A stretch of 21,966 bases of DNA from contig DDSG01000098.1 of NCBI GenBank assembly GCA_002343325.1, positions 956 through 22,921 of the forward strand, in the 5' to 3' direction. Of this stretch, positions 5,634 through 15,841 are shown piece by piece (the first letter of the stretch is position 1; every line of letters starts with the position of its first letter). Below the pieces are notes generated by a model, which worked only from the letters and a program-made list of their open reading frames with translations, was not told the origin of the DNA and did not search any database. The DNA is from Phycisphaerales bacterium UBA2396 (GTDB lineage: Bacteria; Planctomycetota; Phycisphaerae; Phycisphaerales; UBA1924). The position numbers were made by a program, and so were the translations under genes.

Positions 5634-7468
5634 CGGTTTTTTGTTGCCGCCGCCCCCAGCCACGATGACCTCTGTTCGGTCGTGGGACCCTCGACCTTGG
5701 GATCCAGCGACAACCTGACCTTGCCTTCAGGTTTGCCCCCCAGCTCCACGGTGGCCGCCCGGAGCACGTCGTGCCGGAAGACCGCCAGTTCGACCTGCTC
5801 GCCCACGCCGCGAGATTCCAAGACCTTCGGCCAGTCGGCAGCCCGAACCCGACGCCCATTGAGGGCGAGGACGATATCTCCCGGAACGATGCCGGCCAGG
5901 GCGGCGGGTCCACCCGTGGTTACCCCCGTGACCCTGGCGAGACCCGCCTCGTCGGTCAGGGTGAGCCCCGCCCATGGCTTGAGCTCGCCGGCGGGGTCCG
6001 GGGTCTGGACGCGGACGCCGACGACGGCGAGGAGGCGTGCGAAGTCCGGGCGGAGGGTGCCATGGACGTGATCGCGGAAGAAATCGCGGATCCAGGTCGC
6101 GTCGTGAGGTTCGCCGGCGGTGTCGGCGATGGCGGCGAGGAGGTCCTTCTCGGTGAAGCCGCGGTCGGGCTCTGGGAATCGCTCGTAATGGAGCTTGATG
6201 ACTCGATCGAGCGAGCCGCCGCGGGAGCGAAGTTCCATGTCGAGGGCGAGGCTGACCAGCGCACCCTTGTCGTAGAACGAGACGGTGCTGTTGGGTGCGT
6301 CGGCGGTCCGCTTGTTGAACTTGATCCAGGCGTCGTAGCTGGAGGAGGCGACGCTCTGCACGGCCGCCCCGGGTCGGTCGATGTCGTCCTGGATCCACCC
6401 GGCGAGAGTCTCGAGGAACTTGTCGGCGGAGAGCAGCCCAGCGCGGACCAGAATCAGGTCTTCGTAGTAGGTGGTCGTTCCCTCCGCGACCCACAGCAGC
6501 GTGGTGAGATTTTCACGCTGGTAGTCGTAGGGGGTCATCTCGGCGGGACGGAATCGCTTGACGTTCCACGTGTGGAAGAGCTCGTGCGAGGTGAGCGAGA
6601 GGAAGGAGAGGTACCGCTCGTTGTCGTGCAGGGCTTCGGGCGGACACTGCATGATGGTGGAGTTGTAATGCTCGGTGCCGCCCCGGCCGCCCGGATAGGC
6701 GTGGATGAGGAAGACGTACCGGTCGTAGGGCAGTCGGCCGAACACGTCGCGCTGAGCGCGGGTGATGGCGGCGAAGTCGGCGGCGAGGCTCCCCCACTTC
6801 TTCGCGCGGGCGGGGATCCATGAGTTGTCGAGCGTCGGCTCGCCGGTCCAGACGATGATCTCGTGGGGCGTGCCGTCAACGTCGAAATCGAGCCTGTGGT
6901 GGACGCCGACCTCGATGGGTGAATCGGCGAGGCGGTCGTAATCCTTGGCGGCCAGGGTGCTGGGCCCGACGGACGGGAGCCCCGAGGCGATGCGCCAGGG
7001 GCCGTCCGGTCGGCCCGCGGGCATGCCAACGAAATCGACCAGGATCGGGCTGGCCCGTCGTTCGTGGTTGTACATGAAGACGGTGGCGGGGTTCAGGAAG
7101 GCGTGGGTGTCGTCGGCGTGGCGTGTGCGGTTCTCGATCGAGCCCGCCCAGAGTTCGTACTCGACCGTGACCGAGCTCTCGCCCGGGCAGAGCACGCGCC
7201 ACGACGACTTCTCGATCTTCGCAACGTCGAGCGGCGTGCTGTCTCGTCCGGTGGCGCGGACGCTGCGGACGGTCCCCGCCTGGTCGAGCACGAGATACAG
7301 CCCGGGACGCCAGACGGGCAGGTGGACGTCGATGGACTGCTCATTGACCGCGGGGAGGGTCATGCGCACGGTGAGCACCTGCTCGCGAGCACGGGAGAGA
7401 TCGACTTCGTAGCGGACTGGCTCGGGGGCGAGGTGGGCGGCCATCGCGAGGATCGCGGCGAGTGTCAT
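5630..7468 (-). CDS. M61-family glycyl aminopeptidase with PDZ domain
   Basis: This 612-residue zinc metallopeptidase probably removes N-terminal Gly/Ala residues from peptides in the periplasm or at the envelope. An N-terminal beta-rich domain (to about 190) precedes the catalytic domain with GGTEHYNS (263-270), the zinc motif HELFH (295-299) in SHELFHTWNVKRFRP, and the third zinc ligand Glu329 in WVAEGTTTYYED. A PDZ domain occupies about 500-575 (GVTTGGPAALAGIVPGDIVLALNG). This order and length are those of M61 peptidases. The start at 7468 gives a short hydrophobic N-terminus that could be a signal peptide, though it lacks the usual basic residues. The upstream fliM stop is only 25 nt away on the same strand, yet TACAGT 6 nt before the ATG suggests a separate leaderless start. 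Confidence 0.93.
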   Translation of the reverse strand: MTLAAILAMAAHLAPEPVRYEVDLSRAREQVLTVRMTLPAVNEQSIDVHLPVWRPGLYLVLDQAGTVRSVRATGRDSTPLDVAKIEKSSWRVLCPGESSVTVEYELWAGSIENRTRHADDTHAFLNPATVFMYNHERRASPILVDFVGMPAGRPDGPWRIASGLPSVGPSTLAAKDYDRLADSPIEVGVHHRLDFDVDGTPHEIIVWTGEPTLDNSWIPARAKKWGSLAADFAAITRAQRDVFGRLPYDRYVFLIHAYPGGRGGTEHYNSTIMQCPPEALHDNERYLSFLSLTSHELFHTWNVKRFRPAEMTPYDYQRENLTTLLWVAEGTTTYYEDLILVRAGLLSADKFLETLAGWIQDDIDRPGAAVQSVASSSYDAWIKFNKRTADAPNSTVSFYDKGALVSLALDMELRSRGGSLDRVIKLHYERFPEPDRGFTEKDLLAAIADTAGEPHDATWIRDFFRDHVHGTLRPDFARLLAVVGVRVQTPDPAGELKPWAGLTLTDEAGLARVTGVTTGGPAALAGIVPGDIVLALNGRRVRAADWPKVLESRGVGEQVELAVFRHDVLRAATVELGGKPEGKVRLSLDPKVEGPTTEQRSSWLGAAATKNR

Positions 7469-7474
7469 GCGAAC

Positions 7475-7480
7475 ACTGTA
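7475..7480 (-). promoter_or_regulatory. Putative -10 element of the M61 peptidase gene (TACAGT)
   Basis: TACAGT sits 6 nt before the ATG on the minus strand, inside the short fliM-peptidase gap, with no Shine-Dalgarno site. A CCCC-TTC-GGGG mini-hairpin lies just upstream. The -35 region is not recognisable, so operon read-through from fliM remains possible. Confidence 0.4.
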
Positions 7481-7493
7481 CGCCCCGAAGGGG

Positions 7494-8510
7494 TCAGACC
7501 CGGTCGTCCGCCTTGATCGCCCGGACGATGCGGATCGCCTTGGAGCCGCGATACTGCCCGAGCTGACCGACGAACTTGCGTTCGCCTTCGACCTGCACGA
7601 CCATCGGCGCGTTGCTCGGGCGATCGGTGGAGATGATGTCCCCGGGCCTCATGACGAGCATGTCGTGGAGGGAGATGGTTGTTTCGGCAAGGATGGCCGA
7701 AACTTCGAGCCCCGCGCGGTGAAGGACGCCGCCGATCTGGGTCTCGATCTCGGGCTGGCGCTGGTTCTTGGCGGTGTTGAACCAGCTCTGGCTGGACAAC
7801 TCCTCCATCAGCGGCTCGATGACGTTGTAGGGGATGCACAGGTTCATCGTGCCGGCGCGGTTGCTCATCTTGAGCTCAAAGCCGATGACGATCACCACCT
7901 CGTTGGGCGGAACGATCTGGACGAGCTGGGGATTGCTCTCGGTCGCGTCGATCTTGAACTCAAGACGCCGGATGCTGCTCCACGCTTCGGAGAGCGCGGA
8001 CAACCCGCGCGTCGTGACGCTGCTGATGAGTCGGCTCTCGATGATGGTCATCGGCCGCTGGGGGATGAAGAGGTCCTGCGTGTCGCCGCCCAGGAGGCGA
8101 TCGATGATCGGGTAGATGATGAGCGGGCTGACTTCGAGGCAGATCTGCCCTTCGAGCCCGTCGGACTGGATCAGGTTGAAGCTCGTGGGATTGGGCAGCC
8201 CGGAGATGAACTCCGAATAGGTCATCTGCTCGCACGTGGCGACCTTGACCTCCACGATCGTGCGCAGGAAGCCGGACAGGCTCGCGCCGAAGTTGCGTGC
8301 GAACGCCTCGTGGAGCGTCTGGAGCGCACGCATCTGGTCCTTGCTCACACGCTCGGGACGCTTGAAGTCGTACGGCTTGACCTCAAGCTCCGCCGCTTCC
8401 TCGCGACGGCTGAAGATCACGGCCTTGCCCTCGGGCGCGGCCTTGACCTCGCCGGAATCCACCGCGGACAGCAGCGCGTCGATCCCGGATTGATCCAGCA
8501 CGTCTGACAT
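7494..8510 (-). CDS. fliM: Flagellar motor switch protein FliM
   Basis: FliM is the C-ring subunit that binds phosphorylated CheY and transmits the switching signal to the flagellar rotor. The 338-residue protein begins with LDQSGIDALLSAV (5-17), the typical N-terminal CheY-P binding peptide. A PYDFKRPERVSKDQMRALQ segment follows (46-64), then the middle CheC-like domain with DRLLGGDTQD (137-146) and a C-terminal SpoA/FliN-like domain (about 255-330). I chose ATG at 8510 because it places the CheY-binding peptide at the extreme N-terminus; the frame is open further upstream but without FliM features. A GGAG lies 11 nt upstream, farther than ideal. No other flagellar or chemotaxis gene is in view, so fliM is isolated. 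It is divergent from dsbD. Confidence 0.95.
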   Translation of the reverse strand: MSDVLDQSGIDALLSAVDSGEVKAAPEGKAVIFSRREEAAELEVKPYDFKRPERVSKDQMRALQTLHEAFARNFGASLSGFLRTIVEVKVATCEQMTYSEFISGLPNPTSFNLIQSDGLEGQICLEVSPLIIYPIIDRLLGGDTQDLFIPQRPMTIIESRLISSVTTRGLSALSEAWSSIRRLEFKIDATESNPQLVQIVPPNEVVIVIGFELKMSNRAGTMNLCIPYNVIEPLMEELSSQSWFNTAKNQRQPEIETQIGGVLHRAGLEVSAILAETTISLHDMLVMRPGDIISTDRPSNAPMVVQVEGERKFVGQLGQYRGSKAIRIVRAIKADDRV

Positions 8511-8578
8511 CTGAACGGAAGCTCCACGGCACGTCCGCGCGGGGCGATTCTGGCCACCCGGGCACACGTGCCTCTTCC

Positions 8579-8606
8579 TATCGGGCCCGTTCAACCTCAC
8601 TCTTGA
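8579..8606 (-). promoter_or_regulatory. Possible sigma-28-like promoter of fliM
   Basis: On the minus strand TCAA (8606-8603) and GCCCGATA (8586-8579) are 16 nt apart, close to the flagellar sigma-28 pattern TAAA-N15-GCCGATAA. It lies ~70 nt upstream of the fliM ATG. Spacing is off by one and the sigma factors of this organism are unknown. Confidence 0.25.
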
Positions 8607-8608
8607 AC
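8589..8608. repeat. Inverted repeat GTTCAA-N8-TTGAAC between fliM and dsbD
   Basis: Perfect 6-bp arms (8589-8594 and 8603-8608) surround an 8-nt spacer in the 224-bp divergent region. It overlaps the candidate fliM promoter and could be an operator. A chance palindrome is also plausible. The remainder of the region shows only the dsbD -10-like element. Confidence 0.3.
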
Positions 8609-8722
8609 CATCGATTACCCAGTTTGAGTGAATAAGTCCGGGAACTTTTGCCGACGGGCTCACACCCACCCATTGACGGGATCTGAAATCCCACCCTGAA
8701 CCACGGCGTACCGGCGGTCGTC

Positions 8723-8728
8723 TACTCT
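8723..8728 (+). promoter_or_regulatory. Putative -10 element of dsbD (TACTCT), leaderless start
   Basis: TACTCT lies 6 nt before the dsbD ATG and no ribosome-binding sequence separates them. Its position matches the other TANNNT starts of this window. A TTGACG further upstream (8673-8678) is too far for a standard -35. Confidence 0.45.
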
Positions 8729-8734
8729 GCTGCC

Positions 8735-10720
8735 ATGACGAGTTCGACGCTGATGCGGTCTTGGGCGTGGGTGCTGGTGCTTCTGGCGGGACTTCTTTGG
8801 ACGGCACCTGCCGCGGTGGCCCAGCCGCCGTCGGACGCCGAGCGTGTTCGGCCGCGTGTGGAGCTTTCGGGTCCGACTGTGAAGCCCGGGGGGCGGCTGG
8901 TAGTCCGGGTCACGTTTGACATGGACCCGGGGTGGCACACGTACCTGCACGACGCGGTGGAAGACCCCAAGCTGGGGATTATCCCGATTCCGACGCGGGC
9001 CGCGCTGAAGGACAACCCGGCTGCACGGGCTGGAACGACGCGCTGGCCCGTGCCCAAGACGGTGACGGTTGCTCCGTCGGGGACGCCGGTGCCCTTGGAG
9101 GTCTACGGGCCCGGTGCCCAGGTGCATATTCCGGTGACGGTGTCGAAGGACGCGGCACCCGGCGAGCTCACGCTCGAAATCGATCTCGGGTGGCAGGCGT
9201 GCGATGATCGGATCTGCCTGTTTCCCGAGGAGCGGACGGTGCCGGTAAAGGTTGTGGTCGATCCGGCGGGGCCGGAGGACACCTCGGGCGCGTTCGGGAC
9301 CTTCGGCGAGGCGGACTTTGCGTCGGAGGGCGGAGGGATTGGGAACGCCGTGAAGCCCGATGCGCCCGCACAGGCAGGCCCGAGCGCGGGCGGGGGCTCG
9401 ACCGGCTCGGTGGATTTCAATCTGTTCGGGCTGAAGTTCGCTGTGGACCCGCGGGGTGCGACGGGGTTGGTGTTGATTCTTCTGGTGGCGATGGCGGGCG
9501 GGTTCATCCTGAACCTGACGCCTTGCGTGCTGCCGGTGATCCCGCTGAAGATCATCGGGCTTCAGCAGAGCGCCAAGCACGCGGGGGACGGGAAGCGTCG
9601 GATGGTGGTGCTGGGGCTGATGCTGTGCGCGGGGATCATCGCGTTCTGGCTGGTGATCGGGCTGCTGATTGTCAGCCTCAAGGCGATCAGCTCGGTGAAC
9701 CAGGCGTTCGGGAGCCCGATCTTTTTGCTGGCGGTGGCGTTGTTCATCGGGGTGATGGGCCTTGGGATCATGGGGGCGTTCACGATCAACCTGCCGCAGG
9801 CGGTCTACGCGGTGAACCCCTCGCACGACACGCTGCACGGGTCGTTCCTGTTCGGAATCATGACGGCGGTGCTGGGAACGCCCTGCTTCGGCCCCTTCGC
9901 GGGTGCGGCGGCGGCGTGGGCGACGCAGCAGCCCGTGCTGGTGGCGGTCTCGGCGTTCGTGGCGATCGGCGTGGGGATGGCGATCCCCTACCTCGTGCTG
10001 GCGTTCAAGCCACAGTGGGTGTCGTTTATTCCCAGCGCCGGGCCCGCGAGCGAACTGGTGAAGCAGATCATGGGGCTTTTGCTTCTGGCGACGGCGGCGT
10101 TCTTCCTCGGGTCGGGCATCCTGTCGCTCGTGGCGGAGAAGCCTTACCTCAAGGAAACCGTGCACTGGTGGGCGGTGGCGACTTTCTGCGTGCTGGCGGG
10201 CGTGTGGCTCGCGTACCGCACCTTCCAGATCACCCCTAAGCCCGGAAGGCGAGCGTTGTTCACCGTGGTCGCGGTGCTGCTGGCGGGTGTGCCCGTGGCG
10301 GCGGCGGCGTGGTTCACCGGGGTGCAGAAGCTGATCGCGGCGCACAAGTGGGTCGAGTACACCCCCGAGGTGGAGCAGAAGGCGCTGGCCCAGGGGAAGG
10401 TCGTACTGATCGACTTCACCGCGGTCTGGTGCATCAACTGCAAGGCGATGGAGGCGCAGTTGCTCTCGCAGAACAGCGTGCTGCGGGCGATGACCGCGCC
10501 GGACGTGCTGACCCTCAAGGCGGACATCACGAGCAGCACCGCCCCGGGGAAGGCCAAGCTGGCGTCGCTCAACGAGGTGAGCATCCCGGTGTGGGCGATC
10601 CAGGGGCCGGGCGTGACCGAGCCGATCAAGCTGTACTTCGGGACGACGGCGTCGGAGGTGATCGGGGCGATCGAGCGGGCCCGGGGAAAGGCGACGGCGA
10701 ACGCTCAAGCCGTGCGTTGA
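8735..10720 (+). CDS. dsbD: Thiol:disulfide interchange protein DsbD
   Basis: DsbD moves electrons from cytoplasmic thioredoxin across the inner membrane to periplasmic disulfide isomerases and cytochrome c maturation. The 661 residues cover all three modules. After a signal peptide (about 1-29) comes the N-terminal immunoglobulin-like alpha domain with the redox pair Cys156/Cys161 in ACDDRICLFPEE. Then follow about eight membrane helices (about 241-525) with Cys264 in LTPCVLP and Cys384 in GTPCFGPF. A C-terminal thioredoxin domain has the WCINCK site (Cys566, Cys569) and a cis-Pro loop SIPVWAI. A Gly/Pro-rich linker (about 205-225) joins the alpha domain to the membrane part. ATG at 8735 gives a full signal peptide. 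The gene stands alone, divergent from fliM and followed by tRNA-Gly. No partner isomerase gene is in view. Confidence 0.95.
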   Translation: MTSSTLMRSWAWVLVLLAGLLWTAPAAVAQPPSDAERVRPRVELSGPTVKPGGRLVVRVTFDMDPGWHTYLHDAVEDPKLGIIPIPTRAALKDNPAARAGTTRWPVPKTVTVAPSGTPVPLEVYGPGAQVHIPVTVSKDAAPGELTLEIDLGWQACDDRICLFPEERTVPVKVVVDPAGPEDTSGAFGTFGEADFASEGGGIGNAVKPDAPAQAGPSAGGGSTGSVDFNLFGLKFAVDPRGATGLVLILLVAMAGGFILNLTPCVLPVIPLKIIGLQQSAKHAGDGKRRMVVLGLMLCAGIIAFWLVIGLLIVSLKAISSVNQAFGSPIFLLAVALFIGVMGLGIMGAFTINLPQAVYAVNPSHDTLHGSFLFGIMTAVLGTPCFGPFAGAAAAWATQQPVLVAVSAFVAIGVGMAIPYLVLAFKPQWVSFIPSAGPASELVKQIMGLLLLATAAFFLGSGILSLVAEKPYLKETVHWWAVATFCVLAGVWLAYRTFQITPKPGRRALFTVVAVLLAGVPVAAAAWFTGVQKLIAAHKWVEYTPEVEQKALAQGKVVLIDFTAVWCINCKAMEAQLLSQNSVLRAMTAPDVLTLKADITSSTAPGKAKLASLNEVSIPVWAIQGPGVTEPIKLYFGTTASEVIGAIERARGKATANAQAVR

Positions 10721-10742
10721 TCAGGATTTGCGGGAAGCCGAC

Positions 10743-10759
10743 GCCCGGGTCCACCGGGC
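10743..10759 (+). terminator. Weak hairpin after dsbD
   Basis: GCCCGG-GTCCA-CCGGGC forms a 6-bp stem 22 nt after the dsbD stop. There is no T-tract, so it is at best a weak or factor-assisted terminator. Confidence 0.3.
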
Positions 10760-10801
10760 CGATTGGGAGGGTTGTGCGGGGGGTGACGGGGGGCTGGACA
10801 G

Positions 10802-10830
10802 TTGACTCCGGGGATGAGGGGGTCTAGTTT
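10802..10830 (+). promoter_or_regulatory. Promoter of tRNA-Gly (TTGACT-17-TAGTTT)
   Basis: A near-consensus -35 TTGACT (10802-10807) and -10 TAGTTT (10825-10830) are 17 nt apart. Transcription would start near 10837, about 43 nt before the mature tRNA. This is one of the two best sigma-70-type promoters in the window. Confidence 0.75.
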
Positions 10831-10879
10831 CATGGTCCCCGGCCGGTGGTCCGATGCACGGACGGGTCTTTGACAACAC

Positions 10880-10951
10880 GCGGGTGTAGCTCAGTGGTAG
10901 AGCGTCACGTTGCCAACGTGAATGTCGTCGGTTCAAATCCGATCACCCGCT
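10880..10951 (+). tRNA. tRNA-Gly (anticodon GCC)
   Basis: The 72-nt cloverleaf folds by eye. The acceptor stem GCGGGTG pairs with CACCCGC (10944-10950). The D stem is GCTC/GAGC and the anticodon stem TCACG/CGTGA, with loop TTGCCAA and anticodon GCC at 10912-10914. There is a 5-nt variable loop, and the T arm is GTCGG-TTCAAAT-CCGAT. The discriminator base is T and CCA is not encoded, so it must be added after transcription. It has its own promoter upstream and a terminator 9 nt downstream, so it is a single-gene transcript. It decodes GGC and GGU glycine codons, GGC being heavily used in this GC-rich genome. Confidence 0.97.
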
Positions 10952-10959
10952 TTCGACGG

Positions 10960-10995
10960 AGGCCGGTCCCGATGGGGCCGGCCTGTTGTGTTTTT
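10960..10995 (+). terminator. Intrinsic terminator of tRNA-Gly
   Basis: AGGCCGGTCCC (10960-10970) pairs with GGGGCCGGCCT (10974-10984) with one G-U pair, followed by a T-rich tail ending in TTTTT (10991-10995). It starts 9 nt after the tRNA. Confidence 0.85.
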
Positions 10996-11153
10996 CGAGT
11001 TGCTACCGGGGTGGGTACCGGCCGGGTGCCGGGCTCCCCCGAGAGGTTCTTGTGGCGATTCGTGGCAGGTCCTGGCGTGGGTGTCGCCTGACGGTGAGTG
11101 TTGCTCCGCTGGGGGCAACCGACCAACGACCAACAAGCACACGGAGAGCACTG

Positions 11154-12626
11154 ATGACACGCAAGAGCGGGCGGATGCTGACGGGGGAATCACGGCGGGC
11201 GAAGGGAGTCCTGGCTGGGGCTGTCGTGCTGGGGGCGCTGACCTTCGTGCAGGCGGCGTCGGCGCAGATCGACCGCGGGCCGATCGTCGACCCGACAACC
11301 GGAAGCCGGTTCTACCGGACAGTTCCGATGACCGTGCAGAGCGGGATGTCGCTCGCGAGTTCGTACGGGGGCGTGCTGACGAACGTGGAATCGGCGGCGC
11401 AGAACACGTGGATTCTCCAGAATGTCGTGCAGGCCGGGGGGAACACGGTGCGGGCGTACATCGGGCTGAGCGACGATGTGACGGAGGGCCTGCTGGGGTG
11501 GATGAACGGCGACCGTCTTGGGTTTGCGAACTGGGCCTCGGGCGAGCCGTCAAACGTGCAGACCCGGGACTTCACGGTGATGAACGCGACGTCAGGGGCG
11601 TGGTCGATGGCGGAAGGCACGGCGTTGCTGCCGGTGGTGTTCCGGGTGAGTGGGCCGATCCGCGTGCCGACGGAGTATCCGACGATCCAGCAGGCGATTA
11701 GCGCGGCGATCGATGGGCAGACGATCGAGGTGCTGCCGGGCGTGTACACGGAGAAGCTCGACTATCAGGGCAAGCGGCTGATGATCCGGTCCGTCGAAGG
11801 CGCGTCGATCACGACCATCGTGAACCCGAGCCAGGGCCCGGGCGTGATCATCAACCCCGTGAACAGCGTGGGGGCAGGGCTGCACGGATTCACGGTGACG
11901 CAGTCGGGGAGCAACCCGTTCGTGCTGATCTATGTCCAGGGAAGGGCGACGATCTCGGGGTGCAGGATCAGCAACCCGACGGGCTTTGCGGTGCAAATGA
12001 TCGATGAGGCGGTGCTGAGCGATTCGCTTATTGTTGGTTCGGGGGTTGCGGTGCTCTCGGAAGCGGGCGCACAAGCGTCGCGGAACACGGTGCAGAACTG
12101 CACGATCGCGGGGAACAATCGCGGGATCGCGGTGCAGACTGTCGGTCCGCCCGCGACGCTGACGCTGCTCAACAGCGTGACGATCGCGAACGTCGCGCCC
12201 TTCGCGGCGGGGGCCGGCGCGAACATCCTGTTCCTTTCCAACGTGATCGCGGAGGGGCCGGTTGGCGGACCAAACCTCAACGCGTCCGCCCAGTTCGCCA
12301 ACGCTCCGGGCGGGAACGGGGTGTACGACGTGACGGACGACTACCGCCTTCTGCCCGGGTCTCCGGGGATCGACGCGGGGAACAACGGGCTTCGAAAGAT
12401 CATCCCCGCGGTCGCGCAGGCGTTTGACGTCGGCGGCATGCCGCGGTACATCGACGCGCCCGACGTCGTCAACACGGGCGCGGGACCCGGCCCGATCTGC
12501 GATACAGGGGCTCACGAGTTCGAGCCCGTGCCCCAGACCTTCTGCCCGGGCGACTTCAACCGCGACGGGTTCATCGACTTCTTCGACTTCGACGAGTTCA
12601 TCGTCGCCTTTGAAGTCGGGTGCTGA
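11154..12626 (+). CDS. Secreted C-type-lectin-like / right-handed beta-helix protein with dockerin-like tail
   Basis: This 490-residue protein is probably exported and located at the cell surface. ATG at 11154 is chosen because GGAGA lies 7-11 nt upstream and a signal peptide follows (hydrophobic stretch about 19-37, cleavage after AQ near 38); the frame is open upstream without coding signs. Residues 60-167 look like a C-type lectin fold (NVESAAQNTWILQ, AYIGLSDD, GWMNGD, NWASGEPSN), but the usual disulfide cysteines are absent. Residues 170-440 form a pectate-lyase-like parallel beta-helix (VPTEYPTIQQAISAAIDGQT, IEVLPGVY). It closes with YRLLPGSPGIDAGNN, typical of 'choice-of-anchor' beta-helix proteins. 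The last 27 residues are the Cys...Gly-Cys tail shared with the protein at 4696-5535. The ligand is unknown; polysaccharide binding is a guess from the folds. Confidence 0.88.
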   Translation: MTRKSGRMLTGESRRAKGVLAGAVVLGALTFVQAASAQIDRGPIVDPTTGSRFYRTVPMTVQSGMSLASSYGGVLTNVESAAQNTWILQNVVQAGGNTVRAYIGLSDDVTEGLLGWMNGDRLGFANWASGEPSNVQTRDFTVMNATSGAWSMAEGTALLPVVFRVSGPIRVPTEYPTIQQAISAAIDGQTIEVLPGVYTEKLDYQGKRLMIRSVEGASITTIVNPSQGPGVIINPVNSVGAGLHGFTVTQSGSNPFVLIYVQGRATISGCRISNPTGFAVQMIDEAVLSDSLIVGSGVAVLSEAGAQASRNTVQNCTIAGNNRGIAVQTVGPPATLTLLNSVTIANVAPFAAGAGANILFLSNVIAEGPVGGPNLNASAQFANAPGGNGVYDVTDDYRLLPGSPGIDAGNNGLRKIIPAVAQAFDVGGMPRYIDAPDVVNTGAGPGPICDTGAHEFEPVPQTFCPGDFNRDGFIDFFDFDEFIVAFEVGC

Positions 12627-12649
12627 ATCACCGCGACCACACACGCAGC

Positions 12650-12690
12650 AGGGGCGGCACGGCATGGGTCCGTGCCGCCCCTGATTCTTT
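12650..12690 (+). terminator. Strong intrinsic terminator after the beta-helix protein gene
   Basis: A perfect 13-bp stem (AGGGGCGGCACGG, 12650-12662, with 12670-12682) and 7-nt loop are followed by GATTCTTT. It lies 23 nt after the stop. The stem also lies downstream of the convergent prkA but lacks a T-tract in that direction. Confidence 0.85.
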
Positions 12691-12720
12691 GCGGAGGGCG
12701 AGAGTCTGCCCGGCCGTGCG

Positions 12721-14817
<2,097 letters not shown>

Positions 14818-14831
14818 GTCCGTGCCTCCGG

Positions 14832-14851
14832 CGCGTGAATGATGCCACGCG
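14832..14851. repeat. Inverted repeat CGCGTG-N8-CACGCG in the prkA leader
   Basis: Perfect 6-bp arms (14832-14837 and 14846-14851) lie directly upstream of the prkA ribosome site. It could form an mRNA hairpin near the GGAGG or be an operator. The rest of 14818-14990 shows no gene. Confidence 0.3.
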
Positions 14852-14990
14852 GCTGTTGCATCTGCTATCGGCCCATCGGACGGCTGTCACCACTCCCGGG
14901 CCCCTCGCATCCGTGCTGATTGGTTATACGCCCCGGCTGGTGCGTCGGATCGCGCGATGCGCGGGACTTTCGATCGGCAACCTTTGCGCG

Positions 14991-15788
14991 TCAGGCCGCA
15001 CGGCGCGACGACCACGATCGGCCGTACCCCTCGACCGCGACCGCGCGCACGTCGAGCCAGCCGACATCCACGCCCTGCGCGTCCATCTCGGCGGCGTGGT
15101 CGAGAACCTCTCGGCGAGTTGCCTCCAGCGGGAGCAGGGCGGCACGAACGCGAGGGATGATGAACGTGCGCACGAGCCAGCGGCGTCGCTTCTCGGAGGC
15201 GAGACCCTCGGCGGCGATGCAGACGCCCGCGGCCGCCAGCACCCCGAGCATGACGAGCCACTCGGAAGGCAGGCCGAGCATGGGCTGGGTCTGTTGTCCG
15301 GTGGCGAGCACGGGTGTTGCGGCGATGGTGAGGCCTCCCAACAGCGCGGGGAGCCTTCCTCGCTGCGCCGTTCGGCTGCCGATGAGGACCGGCTCGGGGA
15401 GTGCGGCGAGCATGGAGCCGAGCTGCAGGCACTCGCGGATGAGCTCGCTTCGGCGGGATCGGGGCTGCATCGGGCAGACGCCAAGACCCAGATCCTCTTC
15501 GAAAGCGATCCGCTCGGCGAGACGCTCGATCGCCGGGCAGGCGCCCGCGGCGAGCAGGTCGCTGAGTTCCGCGCGATCGGCGGCAACGGCGTGATCAAGG
15601 CGTTCGGGCTTGAGATCGGGCGTGCAGCAGACCTCGCAGCGGGCGATCAGGCGAGGTGAGCCGGCGAAGGTCCAGCGTTCGAGGCGGTGTCCGCGGACGC
15701 ACCGGCAGACGCCGCAGAGATCGGCGATCCATCGGCCCTGGTCGGCGCGTGGGAGCCAGGTCTGAGGGTGTGGGGTGGGTCGGTCCAC
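14991..15788 (-). CDS. Uncharacterised protein with putative zinc ribbon and two membrane segments
   Basis: I do not recognise this gene. The frame is open from 15920, but the first part would overlap trmB; GTG at 15788 gives 265 residues and avoids the overlap. The start is uncertain, as no clear ribosome site or -10 precedes it (ATG at 15893 is another option). Near the N-terminus CGVC and, about 25 residues later, CEVC form a CxxC...CxxC pair typical of a zinc ribbon. A charged helical region rich in Glu/Arg follows. Two hydrophobic segments (LPALLGGLTIAATPVLATG and WLVMLGVLAAAGVCIAAEG), separated by a short polar loop, look like a membrane hairpin. The C-terminal ~60 residues are basic and helical. 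It lies upstream of prkA on the same strand and is divergent from trmB. Coding status is supported by an uninterrupted frame and coherent domain layout. Confidence 0.65.
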   Translation of the reverse strand: MDRPTPHPQTWLPRADQGRWIADLCGVCRCVRGHRLERWTFAGSPRLIARCEVCCTPDLKPERLDHAVAADRAELSDLLAAGACPAIERLAERIAFEEDLGLGVCPMQPRSRRSELIRECLQLGSMLAALPEPVLIGSRTAQRGRLPALLGGLTIAATPVLATGQQTQPMLGLPSEWLVMLGVLAAAGVCIAAEGLASEKRRRWLVRTFIIPRVRAALLPLEATRREVLDHAAEMDAQGVDVGWLDVRAVAVEGYGRSWSSRRAA

Positions 15789-15809
15789 GCAGGAGAGATC
15801 GGACGAAGA

Positions 15810-15836
15810 TTGGCGGGACTGAACCGTGAATACGAT
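15810..15836 (+). promoter_or_regulatory. Putative trmB promoter (TTGGCG-15-TACGAT), leaderless start
   Basis: TACGAT (15831-15836) is 5 nt before the GTG start of trmB, and TTGGCG (15810-15815) lies 15 nt upstream of it. The short spacing implies transcription starting at the GTG. The spacer is shorter than the usual 17 nt. Confidence 0.45.
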
Positions 15837-15841
15837 CGGAC

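Noticed and set aside
8660..10708. 682-codon minus-strand open frame opposite dsbD
   Set aside because: Arg/His/Pro-rich sequence typical of an antisense frame in GC-rich DNA; dsbD on the plus strand has all family motifs.
10880..10951. tRNA-Gly as an integration site for a mobile element
   Set aside because: No integrase, no duplicated tRNA 3' end and no compositional change nearby; flanking genes are ordinary.
10846..11091. Open frame crossing the tRNA-Gly gene
   Set aside because: Contains the familiar translated-tRNA peptide (CSSVVER...VVGSNPITR) and crosses the terminator; not a protein gene.
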